Shown here piece by piece: positions 1-9,509 of a stretch of DNA of 64,000 nucleotides. The translations under genes were made by a program, and so were the position numbers. The stretch spans positions 6,390,920 through 6,454,919 of the forward strand of contig NC_051129.1 in assembly GCF_014839805.1 (NCBI RefSeq). The letters are read 5' to 3'. The notes beneath the pieces are model-generated. The model was not told where the DNA came from and searched no databases. It saw only the letters and a list, made by a program, of their open reading frames with translations. The DNA is from Manduca sexta. Lineage: Eukaryota; Arthropoda; Insecta; Lepidoptera; Sphingidae. How positions within the stretch are numbered: position 1 is the first letter of the stretch; each line of letters begins with the position of its first letter.

Positions 1-1312
1 TTACCCATTTCATGGGAAGTAGTTGCTTATGTTAATTAGATTTAGTAGGGGTTATTCGCGGCTCCACTTGCGTCAATAGCCTTTTCTGCTACAAAAGTCC
101 TTAAATCCCTGCAGTAATTCATAGCTCGACCTGTACGCTGTCAAAGCCACATATTATTAAGAAACCAGATTATAAAATTCGATAATTTCCTATGGGAGGA
201 AATCACGGGATATAATTAGCCTTTGAGCTAATTCAGGTTATAATCTATCCTTGTCCTAAGTTTCATCAAATCCGGTCAACTGTAGGTATATGTGTTTACT
301 TCTAAAAATATCCAAATAATTTCACATAATTTCGAGTATATAATGTTGATACTAGTAGATTTCAATACAATATTTTATCTTTATTATAAACTGGATGTTG
401 CTTGTGACTCTGCCCGCATAAAAGTCCTCTAACGATGTGAAAGGCCAATTATATACATTTCCAGCATAGAATATGGCCTATGCGTTAATGTAGGACATAC
501 TCTATATGTGTGCCCAATGTCAAATCCGTTCAGTGGTTTCAACGCTTACTTCTAACCAACATCCGAACATCTTCACAAACTCTTGCATTTGTAATACATA
601 GGTACTGTGAAATAGCTATGCTTTGGAACAACTCTATAGAGACAAGCTACTCAATTTTTATTATTTTTAATAGCCATGTCATAAATATATTGAGGCTCCT
701 TAGTTTTAGGAGATGGCGTCACGTAGTGAGGATGAATAATTTCAAAATTTATTAGTGTGAATACTGTTAGTTTTTATATTAAGAATAAAGAATGTCATGT
801 ATCGTATATTTGCAAAAAGGATGTAGGTACCAATAACACCCCGACATAAGTGAGGGAGGGTGATTTATAGCTTATTGGAAAAGTTAGGTAAATTGAATTA
901 ACAATTTTATCAATTTTGGAAATGCACTTCTAAAACCCTGATAATGTCATTATACATTGGTATAGATTTCATCCGATATTTTACATGAATAAAAAAATAA
1001 ATTTATCAGATATTATATGGCTTATGTTCAGCGAACTTAATTATTAGTACCCTCATCCAAAATCAACCTATATAGATACTAATATATAATAAGTAGTAAT
1101 TGTACATATAATAGTTAAAAAAAAAACAATATCGATAAAAACGCATGAGCCCAGGATAAGGGGACAATTCGGTACCATAAATATTGACACTAGTAATGTA
1201 CACCTCTGTAAATACTTAATAACAATTATTATATAATAACAACAATAGAGAGTATGAGACATCCATATCAAATCTCTATTAATAAATACCGCTTCAAAAT
1301 ATGAATGTAATA
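1..1312. other. AT-rich DNA without a recognisable gene
   Basis: No convincing coding region is seen. About 40-310 carries wording typical of decayed insect interspersed repeats (a 'gcggctccacttgcgt' type start and a 'tttcatcaaatccggt' type phrase); a similar phrase recurs at about 59935-60105. The rest is AT-rich without structure. The BEL/Pao insertion begins at its right edge. Confidence 0.5.
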
Positions 1313-1317
1313 ATACC

Positions 1318-1706
1318 TGTTTAATTTTTATTAGTTCATTATTTGGAAGCGCGGACAGATTCGGCCAAATTAATTTACACACAACACAACACACATAAAT
1401 ATATATATATAGTATGTATTCGAATATAAAATCTTTTCGGTGGGGGTAAAAGAAACTGTCAAATATTATTAAAAAAGAAGAATGACATGATTTTTGAAGA
1501 AAAAACTACTATCGGAGTCGGAAAAGAGAATTATAATTTATAAATCGGAACAAAAGGGGCTCCCGGGAGCACATGCATAAAGAACAAGGAAATTGGGGTG
1601 AGTTTGTTTAGCTATATATTAGTATGTATGTATAAGACCACACAGGATCGAGAAGTCCGCACGTTGGCCGAAGAAAAATTTATGTATTACCATCTATTAC
1701 ATAACA
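1318..1706 (+). repeat. 5' LTR of the BEL/Pao composite
   Basis: TG...CA bounded and nearly identical to 9114-9504. It contains an (AT)n tract near 1399-1412, a TATA-like TTTATAAAT at 1537-1545 as the likely promoter, and a GC-rich GGGCTCCCGGGAGC palindrome just downstream (about 1557-1570), near where transcription would begin. Confidence 0.85.
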
Positions 1707-1708
1707 TT

Positions 1709-1726
1709 TGGTCCTTCGAGCCGGAT
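1709..1726 (+). other. tRNA primer binding site of the LTR element
   Basis: Two bases after the LTR end the sequence reads TGGTCCTTCGAGCCGG, complementary to the 3' end of insect tRNA-Tyr including its CCA (tRNA identity from memory). This is where minus-strand DNA synthesis would be primed. Confidence 0.7.
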
Positions 1727-2298
1727 ATACTGGTTTTAGCGGCTTCCGCTGATGTGCGGGGTTCTCTTTCTGTACAAAGAAAACACTATCGGTTCCTTCT
1801 CGAAGTATTCTGGCGGTGTATAAATACTTTGATAAGGTAATATTTATTCGTGGTTATGCGGATCATAAACACGAATAATATAAATATTGCGGATTTTGCG
1901 GATAATATTGTTTAAAGTAATTTTTTGCAGTGATAACTGCCATTTCTCTTTTTCACACTTCACAGAGAAACTCATAATATTGCGGTAGGGCTACACATAT
2001 ATTTATTTCGTTTCCTTTATTATAATATAACATACATTACATATCCAAAACATACATTGCACATTCACAACGAAATTGATTTGGTCTAGTCTGTGTACTT
2101 TTCTTTGTGGAAGAATTAATATTTGTGTAAGTGGTCTAATATACATATATTTTGTGCGGTTATGCGGTTTTAGGGATTATATTAATATAAAACGCAAATA
2201 ATAATTTATTTTTATGGTGACATTTTTTATTTGCGTGTCTGACAATTGTATGTCAGAAAAGTATTTGAAAAGCGATTTTCTCTTGTCGCTTAGCGGTC

Positions 2299-2358
2299 TA
2301 GCGGTTGGTGCGGTATAATTTCATAGTGTGGTGTGATCTTGGACGCGGGTTCAAATCC
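2299..2358 (+). promoter_or_regulatory. tRNA-like A-box/B-box pair in the retroelement leader
   Basis: TAGCGGTTGG at 2299-2308 resembles an RNA polymerase III A box and GGTTCAAATCC at 2348-2358 fits the B box consensus, with near-tRNA spacing. It lies between the primer site and the gag start. No full cloverleaf was identified, so this is more likely a tRNA-derived (SINE-like) segment than a functional tRNA. Confidence 0.45.
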
Positions 2359-2478
2359 ACCTGAAGTATTTGTATTCCTTGCTTTTGAATAACAATATAG
2401 ATATTTTATTGCGGGCCTCAAATTGTCTGAGGGAGTATTCTTTTATTTTAATATTTAATAATTTTAAATTTCCTTAAA

Positions 2479-4365
2479 ATGCCTCCTAAAAATCAACTAA
2501 GACTTTTAAAAGTGAAGTATGATACAGCGTTATTAAATTTAAACAAACTTCACGAGATTTCACAGTCAGGGCTATGTACGGAGGGAGAAAGAAGTGAATT
2601 CAAAATAAGATATGCCGATTTGGAACACATTTACACGGAATTCACTTCTAGTCATATGGAGTACCTAGCTAACTTGGAGGATGAATTTGAAATAGAAGAG
2701 TTTACCCAAAAATACATGGTATATAACCAAAAATATTATGATGTGAAACGGAAGTTTTTAGATTTATTTCCTGAGGGCAGCTGTCGGTCTGAATATGGCA
2801 CTGCTTCTTCCACAGATAGGAAAAGGAACGAGCATGCCATTTTACCAAAAGTTCGGTTACAAACTTTTAACGGGAAATTAGAGGAATTTACATCTTTTAT
2901 GGAATTATTTGAATCATTGGTTGGTAAAGATCCAAAATTGTCTGATACTGAGAAATTATATTACTTACTGGGGTCTCTTGATGACGAGCCAAAGCAATAT
3001 GGTAACAAACGAGCATTAGCCGATAAATTGTTACAAAATTTGTTGGCAACGACTAGGGTTATCAATAATTATTCGTCTTTGAAACAATTTCTTAACACTT
3101 TGGTTGTGAATACAAAAGGGTTAGAAAAAATGAATTTCCCTGTATCGGAGTGGTCTTATCTTTTATTCTATATAAATTTTCAAAAACTTGACTCTAGTTT
3201 GAAAAAACTTTTTGAAGCTAGGTTATCTAACAAAGAATTGCCTGATTTTTCTGATTTGATTCAGTTTTTGGAGAAGGAAGTTAGGATCTTAGAGTCTAGT
3301 GGCGATGGTCAAAGCGGTAAAAGTGGCTCTGTGAATTCTCGGACACACCATGCCACGTTTGTAGGTGAACCAATGATGGTTTGCAAGCTATGTAAGCAAG
3401 GAAGTCATCATTTATCAAAATGTGTGAAATTTTTAGCATTGAATCCACACCAGCGGAAGGAGCATGTAAAAGAATTTCGGCTTTGTTTTAGGTGTTTAGG
3501 GAAGCACAGTATTGATCAGTGCGTATCAAGTTGGTCATGTTACAAATGCAATTCTAATAAACACCACTACCTTATCCACTTTGATTTGCGGCCGGTGGTT
3601 ACAGCAGGGGACGTGTCAGGGGTTCCACGATTGGGTGGTGGACCACGTTCACCAACTGCTAATGAAAATCGGGTAGTTGCACACAAATTGGACACTAGTG
3701 GGGAAAAGGCTACTTGTACCACAGCTAGGGTAGGGGGACCTGTTAAGGATCATCATGGGGTAACTGCATCAGCAGTGGATGATGATATAGCTTTAACTGT
3801 CTCTAACATAAATAAAAACTATAGGCGGACAGTGCTACTAGCAACAGCTATAGTACGTGTCATGGACAGATATGGGGAGTATCATGAAGTTCGTGCGCTA
3901 CTAGATGGGGGTAGTCAGACTACATTTATCACCGATACCGTTGTTAAAAGGCTTGGATTAAAACGATTTAAGTCCAATTCTATTTCGGTAACGGGTTTAG
4001 GGGAGAGACTTGTGAGTGATTGTAGAGGAGGCGTAAATTTGGTTATGTGTTCTAAATATTCGGAACATCCTAGATTGGTAACAACGGCAATAGTATTAGG
4101 CACTATCACTCATAACCTGCCGACTCAAACTCTGTCTCAAAATTTTGCGGAATGGTATAGAGGTATCTATTTAGCGGATGACCAATTCTTTGTTAGTCGA
4201 CCGGTTGATATTTTAATAGGTGCCGATCTCATGGGTGAAATCATGATTGGTGATTGTGTGAAAGTTAATGATTATTTGCCACGCGCAATGAATACGGTGT
4301 TTGGTTACGTATTGATGGGTCCAGTAACCCATAAGATATCTCAATGTAATGAGAATGTTATGTAA
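2479..4365 (+). pseudogene. BEL/Pao gag and aspartic protease, truncated before RT
   Basis: The frame starts at an ATG and runs 628 codons. Order of domains: coiled N-terminus (about 1-110), DUF1759-like gag region (about 118-290), three Cys/His clusters (CKLCKQGSHHLSKC at 302, CFRCLGKHSIDQC at 336, CYKCNSNKHHYLIH at 354), a low-complexity linker, and a DUF1758-like retropepsin with ALLDGGSQTTFI at about 473. Gag would coat the RNA and the protease would cut the polyprotein. The usual D-S/T-G of the protease reads D-G-G here. The last three codons and the stop belong to an inverted LTR that begins at 4356, so the natural continuation into reverse transcriptase is lost. Confident on family, less on activity. 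Confidence 0.85.
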
Positions 4366-4753
4366 TAGATGGTAATACATAAATTTTTCTTCGGCCAACG
4401 TGCGGACTTCTCGATCCTGTGTGGTCTTATACATACATACTAATATATAGCTAAACAAACTCACCCCAATTTCCTTGTTCTTTATGCATGTGCTCCCGGG
4501 AGCCCCTTTTGTTCCGATTTATAAATTATAATTCTCTTTGCCGACTCCGATAGTAGTTTTTTCTTCAATAGTCATGTCATTGTTCTTTTTTTTAATAATA
4601 TTTGACAGTTTCTTTTTACCCCCACCGAAAAGATTTTATATTCGAATACATACTATATATATATATATATATTTATGTGTGTTGTGTTGTGTGTAAATTA
4701 ATTTGGCCGAATCTGTCCGCGCTTCCAAATAATGAACTAATAAAAATTAAACA
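4356..4753 (-). repeat. Inverted BEL/Pao LTR
   Basis: Reverse complement of the LTR at 1318-1706, complete from TGTTA at 4356 to AACA at 4753, with a slightly longer (AT)n tract. Together with the pol fragment to its right it is the 3' half of a related element in minus orientation. No 5-bp duplication is visible at its left edge. Confidence 0.85.
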
Positions 4754-4921
4754 TCCCGCCGCCCGAGAAAGGCTGTGAAAAGCCTTTATCAAATAACACA
4801 ACAAGCCCCTTTCATTGAAAGTTATACTAACATTCTAAAACATAAGCACGCAATATAAATATAATAAGTAATTAACCATTAAAGCATCGGAATGGTAAGA
4901 AAAAAACTTTATCACTGGAAA

Positions 4922-6248
4922 CTAATCCAGCGGCAACTTCGCAATTTTACTACAGGCCTCAGTAAATTCCCTGAGGCAGTCTTTAACCCTGACAATTCGG
5001 ATAACCCCATCAATCCCAGGTAAAAGTTCTAAAACTCTCCTCTCTTCCATTTAAGGACAGGGACATTCTCTCTTTTATTAAAACGAGGTCCCCTACTTTA
5101 GGTGGATCAACCGGCGTTGTCCATTTGTTACGATTCTGGAGACAGTGTAGGTAACGGTCACTCCATTGTTTCCAGAAACGTTGACCTATAGCCTGAACTA
5201 ATCTAAAACGTCCCAACCGCGTATTAACTACGTGTTCCAAATTATACTCAGGCACAGAAAGCAATGACTTGCCGACCAAGAAATGTGCTGGGGTCAACAC
5301 TTCGAGATCCGTAGGATCATTTGATAGAGGACATAGTGGGCGAGAGTTGAGTACTGCTTCAACTCTTGTGAACACTGTCGACAATTCCTCATAAGTCAAA
5401 ACCTGCTCCCCGATCATCCGCTTTAATAAGGTTTTGCAGATTTGACAGCCGCTTCAAACAATCCCCCCGAAGTGAGGTCCCGAAGGCACATTGAATAACC
5501 AAGTAATATTACTCTTGGCTGCAAAATTCTTAAGACTATTCTCAACTTCCCTATTCCGAAGATACTTGTCAACCTCGTTGAGGTGTTTGTTTGTTCCTAC
5601 ATAATTAGTACCATTATCAGAACGTATCACACTCGGGAGTCCGCGCCGAGATGTGAAACGCGTCAACGCAGCTCCGAACGCTTCTGTTGTCAAGTCTCCA
5701 ACAACCTCCAAATGCACCGCTTTGGTTGCAGAGCAGACAAAAACACACAAATATGCCTTCAAAATTTTTGCATTTCTAAGACGTGAGGCTCTAATTGAAA
5801 AAGGTCCTGCAAAATCCGTTTGCACTGTATGAAATATACCAGTTGCGTTTACCCTGTCACTTGGTAATGCAGACATAACTGGCTCAACCGGCCTAGCCTT
5901 AGACCTGAAACACGATATACACTTAAAAATTCGACTTCGAATGGCTTGCCGAGCCGACAGAATCCAGAAATCCTTTTGCAAAATAGCCTGCAGTGCTGTT
6001 GCACCCACATGACAATAAACTCGATGTGCATGGTCAATAATTAAATTTGTCAAAGAATGATTTTTGGGTAAAACTAATGGGTGTTTTGATTGGAATGGAA
6101 GGCTCGAATGATCTAAACGACCTCCAACACGCAACAAATCCGCATTATCCAGAAACGGACACAAACGTCTCAACCGAGTCGAACACGGCTTGTGTCGATT
6201 CAAACAATCTATGTCCGCAGCAAATTCCGTTTGCTGCACTAATTTAAA
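4922..6248 (-). pseudogene. BEL/Pao pol C-terminus (integrase and DUF5641), inverted copy
   Basis: Reading on the minus strand from about 6248 down: an integrase zinc-binding region, integrase core (TDFAGPF, a later SDNGTNY), then after a break near 5420-5455 a DUF5641-like tail (VLNSRPLCPLS, DLEVLTPAHFLVG). Integrase would join element DNA to the chromosome. The frame is broken by an extra G in a G run at about 5464-5469, by a second one-base shift near 5430 also present in the + copy at 8430, and by a third near 5050 in the tail. The 5' pol, including reverse transcriptase, is absent; the homology stops at about 6248, where P450 sequence begins. Confidence 0.8.
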
Positions 6249-6989
6249 CGCAAAACAATAAAAGGAAACATCAATGACGAATCTCAAGAAGAGCAAGATG
6301 ATGGAACATGGAAAACCCTATTGGAGTTGTTCATAGAAAGTTCTGGAGGTTACACTGACGTGGAGCTGCGAGAAGAGATCTTGGTTATACTGACTGCTGG
6401 TACAGACACCTCCGCTGTGGGCATCTCTTTTACACTACTAATGCTGTCCAGACATCTTGATGTGCAGGAGAAACTTTATCAGGAATTGCAACTTGTTTTC
6501 GAGAATTCAGAACGACCTGTAGAGACGGAAGATTTTCATAAATTAAAATATTTAGATGCTGTAATAAAGGAAACTATAAGGCTTTACCCACCTGGGCCAA
6601 TAATGGACCGGTACATAGAAAAAGATCTCAAATTACCATCAGGTCAAACTTTATTAAAAGGCTGTGGGGTGATGGTGAACGTATGGGCGGTCCACCGCAA
6701 CACTAAGTATTGGGGAGATGACGCAGAAGTCTTTAGACCAGAGCGCTTCTTCGACTCCCCACCAAAGCATCCAGCCGCATTCCAGGCTTTCAGCTACGGA
6801 CCGAGATCTTGTATAGGTTCCCAATACGCGATGATGTCAATGAAGACCGCTGTTATATATCTGATGCGAAAATTCAGGTTCCTGCCAATTGGCGACAGGA
6901 ATCACCAGGACGCACCAATACGCCTCACATATAGTATAATGATGAAGGATGTAGATGGGTTTATTGTTCAGCTTGAGAAAAGGAGTTAA
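6249..6989 (+). pseudogene. Cytochrome P450 C-terminal fragment (CYP4-clan-like), captured
   Basis: An uninterrupted frame of about 247 codons ends at TAA 6987-6989. It shows the I-helix AGTDTS, the K-helix ExxR as KETIRL, a PERF-like FRPERFF, and the haem loop FSYGPRSCIG with the cysteine ligand, then a normal C-terminus. The N-terminal half, including the membrane anchor, is absent, so it cannot make a working enzyme. Family P450s are ER-bound mono-oxygenases. The wording resembles lepidopteran CYP4-clan members (CYP340/341 type, low confidence). No intron is visible. It is abutted on the left by inverted BEL/Pao pol at about 6248 and on the right, after 335 bp, by a BEL/Pao LTR piece. It may be a cDNA-derived capture or a genomic exon caught in a rearrangement. 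Confidence 0.8.
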
Positions 6990-7325
6990 TATTTTACGAT
7001 TAGTTAATTTATACAAGATTAATTTTTGTATACCATAAACCCGAAACACCATAAGATTATAAAAGTTTATAGATCACTTAAAAAAAAATTCACGTCGAAT
7101 TGATAACCTCCTCCTTTTTTGAAGTCGGTTAAAAATAAAATAATAAGAATAACAATGAAAACTCACGTAGAATTGATAGATTAAGCACACCGTCCGCGCC
7201 GTCGCATGGAACGAGCGGGACGTGTGCGGGGCCGCGGGGCGGGGTAGTGTGCATGTAACGGTCGGCTTACTAAAGCCGTAGGTATCAGTTAGTGACCGAC
7301 ATGCGCCTGATTTTTATTAATACAA
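6990..7325. repeat. P450 3' flank, interspersed-repeat tail and a GC-rich patch
   Basis: After the P450 stop the DNA is AT-rich with an A9 run at 7080-7089. Then comes a phrase 'ataacctcctcctttttt' followed by GAAGTCGGTT, familiar from lepidopteran interspersed repeats (recognition only). A GC-rich patch at 7190-7255 precedes the partial LTR. No gene is seen. Confidence 0.4.
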
Positions 7326-7478
7326 AAGGGGCTCCCGGGAGCACATGCATTAAGAACAAGGAAATTGGGGTGAGTTTGTTTAGCTATATATTAGTATGTA
7401 TGTATAAGACCACACAGGATCGAGAAGTCCGCACGTTGGCCGAAGAAAAATTTATGTATTACCATCTATTACATAACA
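7326..7478 (+). repeat. Partial BEL/Pao LTR (right part only)
   Basis: Matches the last 150 or so bases of the LTR, from ACAAAAGGGG to ACATAACA, and is followed by TTTGGT, the first bases of the primer site seen at 1707-1712. It therefore represents the 5' LTR end of a + strand element whose left LTR part and leader are missing. Confidence 0.8.
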
Positions 7479-7486
7479 TTTGGTAG

Positions 7487-8942
7487 CGGTCTCAAACATT
7501 TTTCGCGGCATATGTTACCACAAACCAGATTTTGGAAAAATTCTGGGAAGTGGAAGATATACCGGATTCGGCTTTAGTTAATCCTGAAGATGCGGATTGC
7601 GAAAATAGGTTTTGTGAAACGCATCAACGGGATCAAACGGGGAGATATATAGTGCGGTTACCTTTTTTAGAAGATGAACCTGAATTGGGGGATTCAATTT
7701 CGATAGCCAAGAAACGGTTCATGGCTATGGAAAGGCGGTTAATCTCGAATGAGGCATTGCGGGAAAAGTGTATTGCATTTATGCGAGATTATGAAAGATT
7801 AGGGCATATGTCTGTCTGTGATCGGCAACCAGAGGACTATGCAGAAGGTAAAGAGTACGTTATACCTTACCACGGTATTTTTATGACAAATTCGGATAAA
7901 ATTCGTGTGGCTCGGCATGCCATTCGGAGTCGAATTTTTAAGCATATATCGCGTTTCAGGTATAAGGCTAGGCCAGATGAGCCAGTTATGTCTGCATTAC
8001 CAAGTGACAGGGTAAACACAACTGGTATATTTCATACAGTGCAAACAGATTTTGCAGGACCTTTTTCAATTAGAGCCTCACGTCTTAGAAATGCAAAATG
8101 TTGAAGGCATATTTGTGTGTTTTTGTCTGCTCTGCAACCAAAGCGGTGCATTTGAAGGTTGTTGGAGACTTGACAACAGAAGCGTTCGGAGCTGCGTTGA
8201 CGCGTTTCACATCTCGGCGCGGACTCCCGAGTGTGATACGTTCTGATAATGGTACTAATTATGTAGGAACAAACAAACACCTCAACGAGGTTGACAAGTA
8301 TCTTCGGAATAGGGAAGTTGAGAATAGTCTTAAGAATTTTGCAGCCAAGAGTAATATTACTTGGTTATTCAATGTGCCTTCGGGACCTCACTTCGGGGGA
8401 TTGTTTGAAGCGGCTGTCAAATCTGCAAAACCTTATTAAAGCGGATGATCGGGGAGCAGGTTTTGACTTATGAGGAATTGTCGACAGTGTTCACAAGAGT
8501 TGAAGCAGTACTCAACTCTCGCCCACTATGTCCTCTATCAAATGATCCTACGGATCTCGAAGTGTTGACCCCAGCACATTTCTTGGTCGGCAAGTCATTG
8601 CTTTCTGTGCCTGAGTATAATTTGGAACACGTAGTTAATACGCGGTTGGGACGTTTTAGATTAGTTCAGGCTATAGGTCAACGTTTCTGGAAACAATGGA
8701 GTGACCGTTACCTATACTGTCTCCAGAATCGTAACAAATGGACAACGCCGGTTGATCCACCTAAAGTAGGGGACCTCGTTTTAATAAAAGAGGAGAATGT
8801 CCCTGTCCTTAAATGGAAGAGAGGGAGAGTTTTAGAACTTTTACCTGGGATTGATGGGGTTATCCGAATTGTCAGGTTAAAGACTGCCTCAGGGAATTTA
8901 CTGAGGCCTGTAGTAAAAATTGCGAAGTTGCCGCTGGATTAG
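7487..8942 (+). pseudogene. BEL/Pao pol remnant: RT start, integrase, DUF5641; RT core deleted
   Basis: The frame opens with the segment that precedes BEL reverse transcriptases (EKFWEVEDIP, FMRDYERLGHMS), then jumps at about 7909 directly into integrase (ARHAIRSRIF), deleting the RT and RNase H core. Integrase continues (TDFAGPF, SDNGTNY) with a shift near 8098 and a stop at about 8439. The DUF5641-like tail (8445-8942) is intact to its own stop at 8940-8942. It is highly similar to the inverted copy at 4922-6248 and shares one of its frameshifts. It is non-functional on its own but could persist as a non-autonomous element. Confidence 0.8.
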
Positions 8943-9113
8943 TTTCCAGTGATAAAGTTTTTTTTTTCTTACCATTCCGATGCTTTAATGGTTAATTACT
9001 TATTATATTTATATTGCGTGCTTATGTTTTAGAATGTTAGTATAACTTTCAATGAAAGGGGCTTGTTGTGTTATTTGATAAAGGCTTTTCACAGCCTTTC
9101 TCGGGCGGCGGGA

Positions 9114-9504
9114 TGTTTAATTTTTATTAGTTCATTATTTGGAAGCGCGGACAGATTCGGCCAAATTAATTTACACACAACACAACACACATAAATATAT
9201 ATATATAGTATGTATTCGAATATAAAATCTTTTCGGTGGGGGTAAAAGAAACTGTCAAATATTATTAAAAAAAAGAAGAATGACATGATTTTTGAAGAAA
9301 AAACTACTATCGGAGTCGGAAAAGAGAATTATAATTTATAAATCGGAACAAAAGGGGCTCCCGGGAGCACATGCATAAAGAACAAGGAAATTGGGGTGAG
9401 TTTGTTTAGCTATATATTAGTATGTATGTATAAGACCACACAGGATCGAGAAGTCCGCACGTTGGCCGAAGAAAAATTTATGTATTACCATCTATTACAT
9501 AACA
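9114..9504 (+). repeat. 3' LTR of the BEL/Pao composite
   Basis: TG...CA bounded, preceded by the G-rich stretch GGGCGGCGGGA (9103-9113), the likely polypurine primer, and followed at once by the ATACC duplication. Nearly identical to 1318-1706, differing at least in the length of an A run near 9268. Confidence 0.85.
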
Positions 9505-9509
9505 ATACC

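Larger units (their letters stand above)
1318..9504 (+). mobile_element. Rearranged composite BEL/Pao LTR retrotransposon
   Basis: The block starts with TG and ends with CA of a roughly 390-bp LTR and is flanked by a perfect 5-bp direct repeat ATACC (1313-1317 and 9505-9509), the size expected for BEL/Pao integration. Order: + LTR (1318-1706), tRNA primer site, leader, gag-protease (2479-4355), inverted LTR (4356-4753) with an inverted 3' pol part (to about 6248), a cytochrome P450 fragment (about 6249-6989), unrelated repeat DNA (to 7325), partial + LTR (7326-7478), deleted pol (7487-8942) and + LTR (9114-9504). The protease side at 4355 and the pol side at about 7487 could once have been one reading frame, so the middle looks like a secondary insertion or rearrangement. 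No autonomous activity is expected because the reverse transcriptase core is missing. Confidence 0.85.

Noticed and set aside
1598..1840. Open frame across the LTR end and primer site
   Set aside because: It runs through LTR and leader sequence and recurs with each LTR copy; not a gene.
2285..2370. Functional tRNA gene
   Set aside because: The B box is good but no acceptor stem or cloverleaf could be formed by eye.
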